Assembly: GCF_049243985.1 (NCBI RefSeq)
Contig: NC_135376.1
Coordinates: forward strand, 42,885,001-42,949,000
DNA length: 64,000 nt
Direction: 5' to 3'
Source of the DNA: Paroedura picta
Lineage: Eukaryota; Chordata; Lepidosauria; Squamata; Gekkonidae
The notes under the pieces were generated by a model. That model saw only the letters and a program-made list of their open reading frames with translations, searched no databases and was not told the DNA's origin. Position numbers and translations under genes: made by a program. Positions 49,501 to 60,600 of this stretch are shown here, piece after piece; the stretch's first letter is position 1; each line of letters opens with the position of its first letter.

Positions 49501-52321
49501 GTAATCAAGACAAAAGAAGTGCTGCCCTAATAAGAGGAGCAAACAGCTCCTGGCAGAATGGGAAATATGTTCTTTGCCCTCCCATCTTTTCTGCAAGTCC
49601 ATTAATCTATGCCATTCTATGATTGTATTTGAATTACATGAAATATACCCATTTCCTAATATTCTCATAAAGACTGGGATGTTCCAGTACCAGAAGAACT
49701 AGAAAGTGATGAAGTGATGAAGATAAGGGCAGTTATGGTTCATACTGTACTTGTTCCGCCCGCATTTTCTGTAGCACTTTCCATTTTAGATTGATTCCTT
49801 TCTATCAATTCATCCTGCTGTCTAACAGATTTCTTAGCCCACTATTGCTCCTGTTATTTTTATTCCAACTGAGATTTATCAGCATTCAAAAGAATTTTTG
49901 TGGCCCAATTTCTTGTTTTGGATGCCAATGTTCCCCTTTTAGAGAGCAAGAGGCTGATGTGTTTATCAGAGACTAAATCTATTTGACTTTGATCTCTGCG
50001 CATTTCAACAGTCTAAAAAGCATTTCCTACTACATGTTTCTAGAACTATGTCAGAAGCAACCCATTGCTTAGGTTTTGCTGAATGAAGTCAATGGAGGCC
50101 AGTTCTCATCCAGGGCTTCTGAACTAAACAGAACTTGTACCTTTGACAAAGAAGCTGCACTGACTGATCCATTCCAGGAAAAAAAAACTAAAAACCTTTC
50201 TCAGTTGGATTGTCTGTCACCCTTTCCAGAAAAATTCCCTCTATTCAGTCTCTGCAACTAGGGCTGATACCATCTTTTGGACTCAATTTAGCAGGTCTCT
50301 AAAGGTTTGTTGCATGCCAGACCAGGATTGCCAAATTCCAAAAAAGCTTGAGAAAATCCCATGAGAGGCAAAAATATTGATTGTAACCAAATTCATTCTG
50401 ACACAAATGCCTTTACAAAATCAACTTTGAAATATGTTCAGACCAGTGAAACCTTCCAAAATGAGCTTTGAATAGCTACCAGAAAAAAGCTATTTTCTGG
50501 AAATACCATTCCTTTCTTCGGCAAATTTTATAGGCGCCTAGAGGGGAAAGAAGTCTTGTCTCTTGCTCAACTCTATTCGCATGATATAAAAGTTTTCTCA
50601 TGAAAATAGCTTTTTACCTTGGCAGAAGAGCTCCACCTTACAGGTCATGCTGAATTACTTGATCTCCAGACTACAGATATCAATTTCCCTCGAGCTCTGG
50701 AGGAGACTTCCAAGCAAACTTCCCAAACCCTGCCCTCCCCAAGCACCTAGAAATCTCAAATAATTTGTCAAGCTGGAGTTGGTGACCCTACAATCCTGCT
50801 CACCCACCTTTCAAACTGCCTGTCCTGAGTGCTAAAAGCCCTCCAATGCCATAGATTTGCAGTGGTTGCAAACAGCACAAAACAGGTTCCCAATGAAATG
50901 CCCAGCAGTACCAGGCGCTGACGGGGACAAAGGCTCACTAAAGGCACAGTGAAGTGCCAAGATGCTGGACACAGGCAGGAAACACAGAACCTGGAATAGA
51001 GAGATAAGAGTGGTTGTTTTGCAGTTAGCCTTAGTCCTTGCCAATACAATAACCAGAGAAACCCGCATTTAAATTCTCCTCACATCCTGCAAAGAAATTC
51101 ACACTGTGTGCAGTGCAGAATTGTGAACAGGAAAAATCTTTTCTCCAGTAAGTTACAGTATGCATTTGGGGATAGAATAAGGGACATTTGGGCTCTGTGG
51201 ATCCACAAGGTCATTCCCAATGAAAGGAAGGCTTCTGTTTCAAACTGAGAACCACAGATATAAGCAGGCCACCTGAGTCATACTATATGAGCCTGCAATC
51301 TGGTCACTTTGGTAACCTCCCTAAACACATCCGAAAATAAGTCAGCTCATAAGGGCATTTGTATTTTAGATACTAATAGAGATGCTTCTGATGGATTGCT
51401 AGTTTTAATTTTTTTCCAGTGAAAGAGATCACTTTTGCTTCTTCATTCTTGGTAATCACGGCTGGATTTTCACCCAGAACAATATCTAACATTTCCGGAT
51501 CACCACTTTATGGAAGATGCAATTCTTTCAATATGCCCTGAATGCCTCCTGCTTTTCCATACTTAACATTCAGCCTGATGAGAAGTTCTGAAGAACCTGA
51601 AATCTTATCCTCACTACTTTGGTTAGTAAAAAAGTTATTACATGACTAGTAGTTTTATATTTTATTTCCACAAATAAACAGCACTACTGCCAATTGTTGA
51701 CTATTGTGTGTGTTTATTTACAGCCTACCATACTCACTGAAACTCAAGAAAGATTACAGAATCTAAAACAATGCAATCATATATGTAACAAATAATTCAA
51801 TAGAAGTAGAAAACAATACAAACCAAAACTGCTTACATTCAAATATATTATAGACAATGCAGAAAATAGAATTGCAAATACAGAAAGCAACGTAGTTATA
51901 ATTGTCACAATACACTATCATTCTATTTGTTGTCCTGACCTGTTCACTGTGCATGGTCTATTCCCCCGTTAGAAATAAATCATTTTTCACCTCTATCCCA
52001 ACGCTATATATGAATTCATATTCCAGTCAAGTTTTGAAACTACTGTTCTGCTCCACTATACAACTTAAGAAACAGTTAACTTGATTATTCAACTTCCCTG
52101 GCAATAAGCCCCTATTAAGATTTTTGACAGCACTAAAGCTTCCTGCCGCAACAGAGAACTGCAGACAACATATTATTTTCCATAAAAGTCTCCAAGCCGT
52201 TGATCAGCAGGCTGTTTCCAATCCCAATTAGATACACCACTGTAAAGAGGTCACATCACCGGGAAGGAAACGGGCAGGTAAAGTAACGGCGGATCTGCAT
52301 TCCCGGATCTCACCTGGCCAT
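40593..52321 (-). CDS. ENTPD7: ENTPD7 (LALP1) nucleoside triphosphate diphosphohydrolase 7, complete, 12 coding exons
   Basis: Ecto-apyrase family enzyme of intracellular membranes that hydrolyses nucleoside triphosphates. Coding exons: 52314-52321, 50808-50990, 45997-46202, 45729-45879, 45230-45333, 44909-44965, 44025-44173, 43342-43508, 42273-42597, 42079-42164, 41775-41936, 40593-40821. They join in frame to 608 residues (human 604). Exon 1 supplies only MA and part of R, so the start rests on ATGGCCAG/GTGAGA and on alignment to human MAR...LCPASW. Membrane helices lie near residues 32-52 and about 546-566, with the catalytic part between. Apyrase motifs seen are DCGSSGSR (89-96), YILCTAGMR (170-178), KQEGVYAWIGINFVLG and GILDMGGAS (260-268). 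The end is DLLWLSEVVPLPGQEAGV. Divergent from SLC25A28 across a CpG island. Confidence 0.95.
46503..46915 (-). repeat. Older MIR-like SINE split by a younger SINE
   Basis: Left part 46503-46603 (cagtgaggtaggttaggcta) and right part 46873-46915 (ttgaccactacactgtacta) are the two sides of one old SINE, interrupted by the element at 46604-46872. It lies in ENTPD7 intron 2. Confidence 0.65.
46604..46872 (-). mobile_element. tRNA-derived SINE nested in an older SINE
   Basis: Full-length type with aagaagagttgattcttata on the 3' side and cactacaccaagctggctct at the tRNA-like end. Confidence 0.8.
47070..47290 (+). repeat. Possible LINE C-terminal relic
   Basis: Reads HNQLRQELLFSIFTDL then KLKEFLSDKNKNLSHIIAKY, resembling the end of some LINE ORF2 proteins. 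The remainder of ENTPD7 intron 2 up to 50807 shows one unclassified repeat and nothing else recognised. Confidence 0.35.
49040..49130 (+). repeat. Unclassified interspersed repeat (same family as 25857)
   Basis: The segment agctagtggacttttggttt then ctacaacagactaacacgat matches the 3' part of this repeat. Confidence 0.45.
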
Positions 52322-53332
52322 GTGCTTGCCCCACTCCCTAAGCACGGCTAATTTCCTTTGTGTCCGCCCGGAGGAAGCAGCATCTCTTTGCCCTCTAAAA
52401 GTCCTAGAGCCTGGAAAAGAAGCCAGCGGTTGCTGCTAAGCGGGGCTCTCTCTCGCCGCAGCAGCAAGAGACCCGGCTCGGAGGGGAGGGGAAGAGAGAC
52501 CCCCCCCCCGGATGGGCGCCACGACCCCCTCCCGGGGCAGCCCCAGTCGCCAGGCAGGCGGAGGTGCCGCCGCGTCTCACCGGCCTCCTCTGTTGCCGCC
52601 GCTCTCCAGCCACGTCGCCCGCAGCCCCGGCAGTGGAGGCATCGGCAGCGCTGACGTTGCGGAGCGAGCCCGGGCGCCCAACTCCGCCTCCACGTGCAGG
52701 GAGCCAATCCGCCGCTCCCCGGGCGGACGGCGAGGCTTTCGGCCGGCGGCAGTCTGTCATCTCCGCCACGTCACAACATCTGGGCCAATCCAGCGGCCAG
52801 GCCCCCTTGCACGTCAAGGAGAATGTGGCGCAGGCGCCCTGCGGCCACTCCCAAGCCCGGCGTGATCCCCCCCCCCCCCGTTCCTCTTGCTCCCCAGGCC
52901 AAGTTGTACCATTCCCGCGTCGACGTCATCACGAAAGACAAGCCAACCAGCGTCTACAAACAAACCGCACGCGCCGTAGAAAAACTGAGCGGGCCTTTAT
53001 TCCCCAGTCTGTCATTCTAAATGGCAGTCGTCGTGGCCAATAAGACTGCACCTTCTCCAGGCTTTGAAGCACTTCTAGAGGACGTAGAGTCCGCTGAGGA
53101 GGGCAGAGGGAAAGGTCAACCAAGCGTTGCCCAATGTGTTCTCTGCATAGGAGAGCGACAAGCCTGGCCTTACCCAATGCCAGCTCACCGGAGTCTCGGG
53201 TGACGAATGAGCGCTGGGCTTGGGCGGTGCGAAGCTAGGTACTGGCCAATAAGCGGCTGGCCTAGGCGGGGCGAAGAGAGCGGGAGCCGCAGGAGCAAGT
53301 AGGCGGCCCGCAGCGGACTCGACGGAGGCGCC
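52322..53332. promoter_or_regulatory. CpG-island divergent promoter, ENTPD7 / SLC25A28
   Basis: A dense CpG stretch between the two divergent start codons. CCAAT boxes lie at 52704-52708, 52785-52789, 53037-53041 and 53246-53250, and a CACGTG at 52691-52696. The last CCAAT box is about 83 bp before the SLC25A28 start codon. No TATA box is seen. Long open frames on both strands follow from the GC content. Confidence 0.75.
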
Positions 53333-56300
53333 ATGGAGCTGGGGGCGGGCGGCGCGGCAGGGCCCCGGCAGAGTGGCGGGGCGGAGCCAGTCCGCCTCTA
53401 CTTCCTCCTCCTGGGCAGGGGCGGTGGGGGTGGGGGAGGGGCGGGCTGGGCGTGGTCCTGGGGGGGTGGCGGAAAGGGGGGGCCCGGGCCGGGCACGGAA
53501 ACCGGCCCGGATCCGGACTACGAGGCCCTCCCACGCGGCTCTGCGGCTTCCACCCACATGTTGGCGGGCGCGGTGGCGGGGGTCCTGGAGCACAGCGTCA
53601 TGTACCCGGTGGACTGTGTCAAGGTGAGTACAGGTGCACCGCCGCAGGAACCGGGAGGCGTCGCTTGGGGGGTACGGCTGGGCGGAGAACCTGGTTGGCG
53701 CAAAGGAGAGTGGGCGGCCGTGCGGGCAGATGAAATGAGCTGTGCTGTTAGGGGAGAGCTGCAGGACGGATGTTCCTTTGCCATTTGACACCACAAGTCA
53801 GTAAGTCGCTGCCACTTTGGGAACGTGAAGGTTGGCAGCCCGTGGGAGGCATGGGTACAGCCGGATTCTGTTATGCCTGTTATTCTTGCTTCTAGAAAGT
53901 TTGGGCTGAAGCTTGAAATGGGAGGGATGAAGTGGGTGCTGTTATCTGTCCAGTGGGAGAAGCATTGACCTAGATTCAGCAGCAAAGGTCACTGCGGAGC
54001 ATGCGGGCACAGCATGTGGTTCAGCACTCAAACCACTTAAAGGTCTCTCAAGTGACGTGAGAGCCCTGATGGGGAGGACTTGCTCAGATAAGAGTGTCTA
54101 ACCAATTCCCCTTCCTGCTCTGGCAGACAAGGATGCAGAGACTGAAACCTGAACCTGCAGCTCGCTACCGGAATGTGCTGGAGGGTCTGTGGAGGATCAT
54201 GCGAACCGAAGGGATCTGGCGGCCCATGCGGGGGCTGAACATCACGGCCACAGGGGCAGGCCCTGCCCATGCCTTATACTTCGCCTGCTACGAAAAGTTG
54301 AAAAAGACACTTACCGACATTATCCATGCTGGGGGCAATAGTCACTTGGCCAACGGTATTGTCCCTTCCTACATCCTTGCCACCCCAGGGGCCTCCTGTG
54401 TTGCCAGCTGGGGCTGAAAGTGAGATGGGGAGCTGAATGCTAGTCTGCTTTGACATCACTGCTCTCTGAAGTTGCCCGTTTGATGCTCTTCTGTACTTTT
54501 GTTTTCAGCTTAAAATCTAAGCGCAATCAGTGAGAGAGTTTAGTGTTTTGAGAGTCACACCTGTATGAGAATAAGATGGGACAGGGAGCTGAGGTTTCCA
54601 ATTGAGGCGAACAGCACATCTGTTTCCTTATTGTGGATGCAAGACTGGGATTTAAGAGGGAGGGGATGTGTTTCTGTTTGAGTTTTAACACTATCTCTTT
54701 GAAGTACTGTTCCGTGAGACAGTAAATCCCAAAGCTGAGAAGGATTGTTCACATTTCCTTTTCTCTAACAACTTGGCTGCAAGCTTGCTGTCATGAGTTC
54801 TCCAGCTATCTGTAGCAGGTATGCTCACACCCCTTTATTGATAGCATGTTTCTAATGCTCTACTGAGAGCCTGGTATACTTAATAAGAAGATGCATTTAG
54901 CTTGGAGCCTTAGTTTTTGTCTGTTTTTTTTTTTACCCAGTCTAGGCTTTGAAAGTTGTTGGTTATGGTAGCAGGAAGGTGGAGTCATAAGTAGTTGCAG
55001 AACAAGCATAGTTTCCCTGATCTGAGAACACTGAGAGGCTTGAAGGACTCTCTTGAAACATCTTTCCCAGTAAGAGCTATGATTAAGAGGGGGATGCTTT
55101 GCCTGTAGTACAGCACTAATGGATTTGACTATTTCCTCTTCAATGGAGGTTCCCAGATTTCTAATCTGAAAGCCAAAGCTGACTTCTCAGTAATTTCCTT
55201 CTTTTGACTGTATATATCTCTAATCCTTGCATACACTCTTGACAGCACATTCAGGGGCTCATTGGGACCCTGGTGGGTCTCTTTGTCTCTTCTCTTTACA
55301 TGTAACAGTCTTTGTCTTGCAGGTACAGCTGGCTGTGTGGCAACATTGCTTCATGATGCAGCCATGAACCCCGCAGAAGGTAACACTAATTCTTCCCCAC
55401 TCTGCTGCAGCTTTCACACAGCTTGTTCTGCTCTTTCTTGTCACCAGGGGGCATTTTTTCTCATTTGACTTCTAATAGGTTATTGGCTAAAAGCATTGCT
55501 TGGATCCTTGTGAAACAGAATTGACCGGTCGGGAAGAATGGCTTGGTTTTCCTGACTCTACAAATAGATGGCTGATCAAAAATATGGTTCCTTAGGCACA
55601 TTCTGTACTTGTGATCAGGCAGCAAATAACATGTTTCATTGGACAACCTCTCTATTAAGTGTCCCACAGTTCAAAGATGGGGGCAAAAATGGCATCTTCC
55701 CTGCTGTGGTGGGACCTGTAGTGGCTGCATATGCTTGACCATTGAAGTTCTTCTAATGTGGAATTTGTCAGATTGGTAAATTACATTCCACTTTTTCTGT
55801 TTGAGGGTTCTGGTTAATGAGCAGCATGATAATTGTCTATAGCAGAGGTCCCCAACCCATAGGCGCCTGGTGCCCACTGACCCCAAGCCCTTTTATAGAA
55901 TGGGTAGGTCCAGGTGGGCTTTTGCCACTTATTGTCTGTACAGTTTTGTTAACTGTTCATTGGCGGCCGTTGTCACCACAGTACATGGTTCTTCCAAGCA
56001 TGTCTCAAGATAAGCTGTGAGTATCCATGGCAATCTATTAAGCCCATACATTCATTTTAACAGACATCTTGTAAAACAGAGCTTCTGCTTAAAATGTTGA
56101 GGCATTCATATTAGTCATGCCTAAACTTACTCTTTGACATTTTGCGGTGGGCTCTGCCTTCTGAGGCCGCCGTTTTGTGGCTGTGCCCAGGACCCTGTCT
56201 CAGAAATCCAAAGGTGCCCACAGGTTCCAAAAGGTCGGGGACCCCTGTCCTATAGGAGTGTATGAAACGCACCACTCTCAGATCCCTGCACTCATTATCT

Positions 56301-56863
56301 TCCCTCACCCTTTTCTCTTTTCTCCACGGCTGGGCTGCTGCTGTCATCTGTCCCCAGTGGTAAAGCAGAGGATGCAGATGTACAACTCTCCATACCAGCG
56401 TGTAACGGACTGTGTGCGCGCTGTTTGGTGCAATGAAGGGGCAGGCGCTTTCTACCGAAGCTACACTACTCAGCTGACCATGAATATCCCCTTCCAGGCC
56501 ATCCATTTCGTAGCCTACGAATCCCTGCAGGAGAAATTCAACCCCCAAAGACAATACAATCCTGTCTCTCATATGGTGGCTGGTGCCGGCGCAGGTGCCT
56601 TTGCTGCTGCAGCCACCACCCCTTTGGACGTTTGCAAAACGCTGCTGAACACCCAGGAGGCCCTGGCACTGAATACCAACCTCAGTGGGCACATCACAGG
56701 CATGACTCACGCCGTCAGGACGGTGTACCGCGTGGGTGGGATGAAGGCTTATTTCCGTGGGGTTCAGGCCCGCGTCATTTACCAGATGCCCTCCACAGCC
56801 ATAGCCTGGTCTGTTTATGAGTTCTTCAAATACATCCTCACTGAGCGGAAGGAAGGACGGTGA
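53333..56863 (+). CDS. SLC25A28: SLC25A28 mitoferrin-2, complete, 4 exons
   Basis: Mitochondrial inner-membrane carrier that brings iron into the matrix for heme and Fe-S cluster synthesis. Coding exons: 53333-53623, 54127-54355, 55323-55379, 56358-56863, joined in frame to 360 residues (human 364). Three carrier repeats each have the PX[DE]XX[KR] signature: PVDCVK (92-97), PAEVVK (190-195) and PLDVCK (281-286). Mitoferrin-specific stretches [20 protein letters not shown] and [10 protein letters not shown] are present. The start MELGAGG matches human MELEGRG. The N-terminal 65 residues are a Gly-rich, low-complexity extension that diverges from mammals before PDYEALP; it is coded by very GC-rich DNA where sequencing slips are likely. 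Confidence 0.96.
55843..56247. mobile_element. Nonautonomous hAT element, 405 bp
   Basis: Termini cagaggtccccaaccc / gtcggggacccctg; flanks gtctatag and tcctatag match at 6 of 8. Related to 26558-26899 in reverse. It ends 110 bp before SLC25A28 exon 4. Confidence 0.75.
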
Positions 56864-57289
56864 GCTGGGGAGTGTAACAGGACTTCTCGCCTTGGGATGG
56901 CTGGTGCCAGACTTGGACGACAAGCAGCAAGCCTTTGGAACGATGATGCCGCCTCTTGCCCGCTGCTGCACTTTGCACAGCTGATCATCCTCCCCAGTGG
57001 GATAGTATGTGGTGAGCAGCCACCTGACCTGCCTTTGCCTAGCCCACCACTTAACAAGCATCTCCCTCCCCTCAAAGTTATGTGCCCCTAAATAGAAGGG
57101 TGACTAACAGGAGCTGTTGTGAGCAAATTGGAATCTGGAATGTTGGTCTACATATCCAGGAAAGGTTGCGGTGATGCCTCTGTGGTGATGGTGCTGCAGG
57201 AACTGTTAGCTGAGCCGTTGTCTCGTAGCACGCACATAGACCCCATGCTCTCTGGGAAGGCTTTGATTGTTGTGGTCCCTGGCACTTCC

Positions 57290-57295
57290 AATAAA
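57290..57295 (+). terminator. SLC25A28: SLC25A28 polyadenylation signal AATAAA
   Basis: ccaataaagtctgctttatt, about 427 nt past the stop codon, followed by a T-rich stretch. Confidence 0.7.
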
Positions 57296-60200
57296 GTCTG
57301 CTTTATTGTCATGTACCTTGTTGTCTCATTGTCTGCTTCCCCACCTGCTGACTCTCCTTAAGGCTGTCTTGCAGGTAAGTGGACTGGGATATGAAAAAAC
57401 CTCATCTTACAATGGGAGGGATGTGTGGCTTCTCTAGAATACACCGTTTTTATATGATAGCTGTTGCTCCATGGGCAGTCTACTTGGGCGTGTACGCGTT
57501 CCTGTTAAGTGGGAAATCCTGTGGGTTAGCCATGTTACTCAGTTACAGCCCAAACAATAGAGAGTTCTGTGTAACTTTCCAACTCTGAATTGTTAATGCC
57601 TTTGTGGGGTAGAACCCACTTTTTTGAGAAATAGATTGTTTGAGACTAATCCAATTGAACATCTGTGTTAACGTAAACTTCTAATGTTGGACTATAAAGC
57701 AAAAATTTACCAGCAAGGCCTTTCCAGGTAAGAGCTGCACCACCTTGCCATAGTAGTGACATAATGATCCTCTGACTCTGATTGCCATTCACAAGGAGTA
57801 GAATAAGTGAACAAAATAAGCCAGTACTTTCCTGTACAACAGGCTACTGACTTGCCTTTCATTCTTCGATTGTGCAAATGCCAGGAGATTAGAGGGGCAG
57901 TGCCTTCGACAAGTTGTGATGCCCCTTCCAGATGATGCTCTTGGCTGCCTCCCAATCACTGCATGGATAGACATTTAGTCTGGGCTGGGGGGCTGTACAT
58001 GATAGGCCTGCGTGTACTGCCAGGGCTCCATGGCAAAGAGAATGAATGATAGTGGACTGGGTTAGAGAATTACACTACCATCCTCAGCAGAGGTACACAA
58101 AGCTTAGAAGGCAGTGAGCATGCTTAGAATGACACAGTGAAAATGAATATGTGCTTAACATAACATCTGAAGTGGGGACTCCTGTAACAATATTAACTGC
58201 TGGGTATAGAGAAAATGGCCTTTTTGAATTTGGTCTCTGGAATTACACTGTAATCACAGACGGAGATCTATCCACACACCCGATAAGCAGTTTATGCATA
58301 TTGCTTGGATGTTGCTATGTCTGTATAAGCACTGATAGTGATTTAAGCTCATAAATGCTTCTTGTCTATATCTCATCTGGCTCATATATATATGCCAGAC
58401 TCTATCCCCAAATTAGGATCTTTTGTTTTAACCCTTACCAGTCTCCTACCTTAAATGCTGGAGTGAGCTATGGAATATGGCCCCCACTTAGAATTACCCT
58501 TTTGACTTGAATATCTGGGTTTCCTCAGACATTGTGACAGTTCCCAATAAAATCAGATGCATCTCCAACCGGCTGTGTAGATCTGGATGCGAAGCAGATA
58601 TTTGAGGAAATAGGGTTGCTTCATCATGCTACGACTTTCATGCAGGCTTAACAATATTCTATGGAGTTTGTGAAAGGGTTGCTTTCCTGACATGGGGTTA
58701 TTTCATGATGCCAGACTGGAGCTCCTGGTACACAGATCATGCCATCTCTTTCCTGAACTGGGGGGGGGGGTAGAATTTTGTCCATAATTTACTACTGTTA
58801 ACTAATGGCCATATGGATCAGGTAAATGGTGGAAAGAATACGCCATGGAGATGTGGGGGAAATTTACCTGTTAATTAGTGTCAAGATACTCCTTTTAAAG
58901 GCACAAGAGCATTGTCAGTCATAAAAACTGGCAACCTGTTGCCAACAGACACAGGGAGCTTGAAGGCTAGGCTAGAACAAAAGGCAATAAGTTGTTGCTG
59001 GTGAGTGAATCAGGCACACCAAACCTAACCTCTTAGGAAAGTGTTCATTAATGTCACCCTTCCTGGGATGGAAGAATTTGTAGCTCAAAAATGTGATGTA
59101 GTATTTAAAAAGAGCTTTATTGGAAAAGAGGGTTTGAAGGCTACTATGAAGCAGTAACTTTAGGAGGGGCATGCCTTAGTTTGTGGGAGGAGATGCTGAA
59201 CATCCTATCCTGGTAGCCTTAATTATAGCAATTATAGAATAGCAAGGTACCAGATGCCCTCTCCATAGGTCATCTACATGGCCCCTGTGGGGGCTTCCAG
59301 GCCAGACCTTGGCCTTTAAACTGAAGTACTGTACTGTACCACTGACAGGCAACTGGCTAAGCAGGGTCATGTTTTTGTGGGTCTTCTGCCTAGCTGCTGG
59401 GAGACTTTAGCGATCGCTATGGAGAATCTTCCTAGCCTTGCAACTCACCAAAGCAAAAGACTAGAAGAGTGAATTTCAGTTACAGGGAAATAACCATGTC
59501 TGGAGCTCTGAAAGTGGAGGAAGCAGCCTGTCAACCTGTACCCACCCACTTTGCATAATCTACCACTTCATTCATTTGAAACCAGCCCTAGCCTCCATCT
59601 GGTTATGTACTGTCTCCCAGGATAGTGATGTAGTTTGCCTTCAAGCTCTAGCATTCCTGCAGCTCTCTCAGTTTCCAGCTGCTTTCCACTAATGCTAGGG
59701 CATCAAGGCTATGGAGATCTCTCCCTCCCCCCCCCCCCACCCTTTCTCTCTTCCCCCAGTCCCTCTACTACCAAGTGCAGTTGGAGTAGGGAGGAATGTC
59801 CCATGCAGCAATACTCTTCTCCATCCTTGTATCTAAGGAAGAGAACAGGTAAGCTAAGGATAGCATACAAAGTTGTTAGTCTTCGAAGCCTTCTGTTTAT
59901 TTTTGCTTTAACAGAGTGGCAGCATTGTCCCAAGTTTGAAACGTTTCTCCCTGGATCTTGCAGATCTGAACCATAGCTGGCCAGGCATTGAATCGGCAGT
60001 TCCACAGTCAGCCTGAAGTTGGTGGAGGCGCTGCGGAAGCTTTCCCTTCTGAAAGCGCTTAATGATTTCTAGCCTCTGCTGGACCAATGCTCTAATTACA
60101 AAGGCTCCAATGTTAACACGTGCTACGCAGAAAACCAGCAGAAGACACTGTTTTCTCATCGTTACATTGCAAGGCCGAGAAAAGTTTCACTTTCTAAAGA

Positions 60201-60600
60201 TGCGGGAACCAGGCGATCCTGATATGGTTCAGGGTAGCAAACCCCATTCAGTTCTAGTCGAGTTCTATTTACACCAGAACTCAGGTCTTGCTGAAATTTG
60301 TGGGTGGGGTGAGTTTTATAAATCCCTGCTTCTAAACTACATTCGAATGCGAGTATTGACTTCCATAACGATACTAAGAGTTGGGGGGGGGGCGTTGAGT
60401 GTAAAGAGTACTAACCCTGGCAACTGTCAGCTTGTGTCCTTGCCCCGTCGAGACGGACTCGTGGGAGTAGGAACATGGGTTGGTCGGGTCCCTTGTGGCA
60501 AATGGAGCCTCTAATTCATCAGGCCGACCAGTACTTGTTCCTGAGACATTCTGATTAGCTTAAGCAAAGAAAAGCCCCGTTCATACGTTACGGTGAACAC
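57296..60600. other. Gene-poor intergenic region
   Basis: No conserved exon or clear repeat is recognised. Short homopolymer C/G runs occur near 58760, 59727 and 60384. An open minus-strand stretch at 59908-60159 is unplaced. Confidence 0.5.

Noticed and set aside
52348-53043. Several overlapping long frames in the ENTPD7/SLC25A28 CpG island
   Set aside because: Composition-driven; no homology and no consistent start or splice signals.
56111-57061. 316-codon minus-strand frame
   Set aside because: Antisense to SLC25A28 exon 4 and an adjacent hAT element; the sense strand is clearly the carrier.
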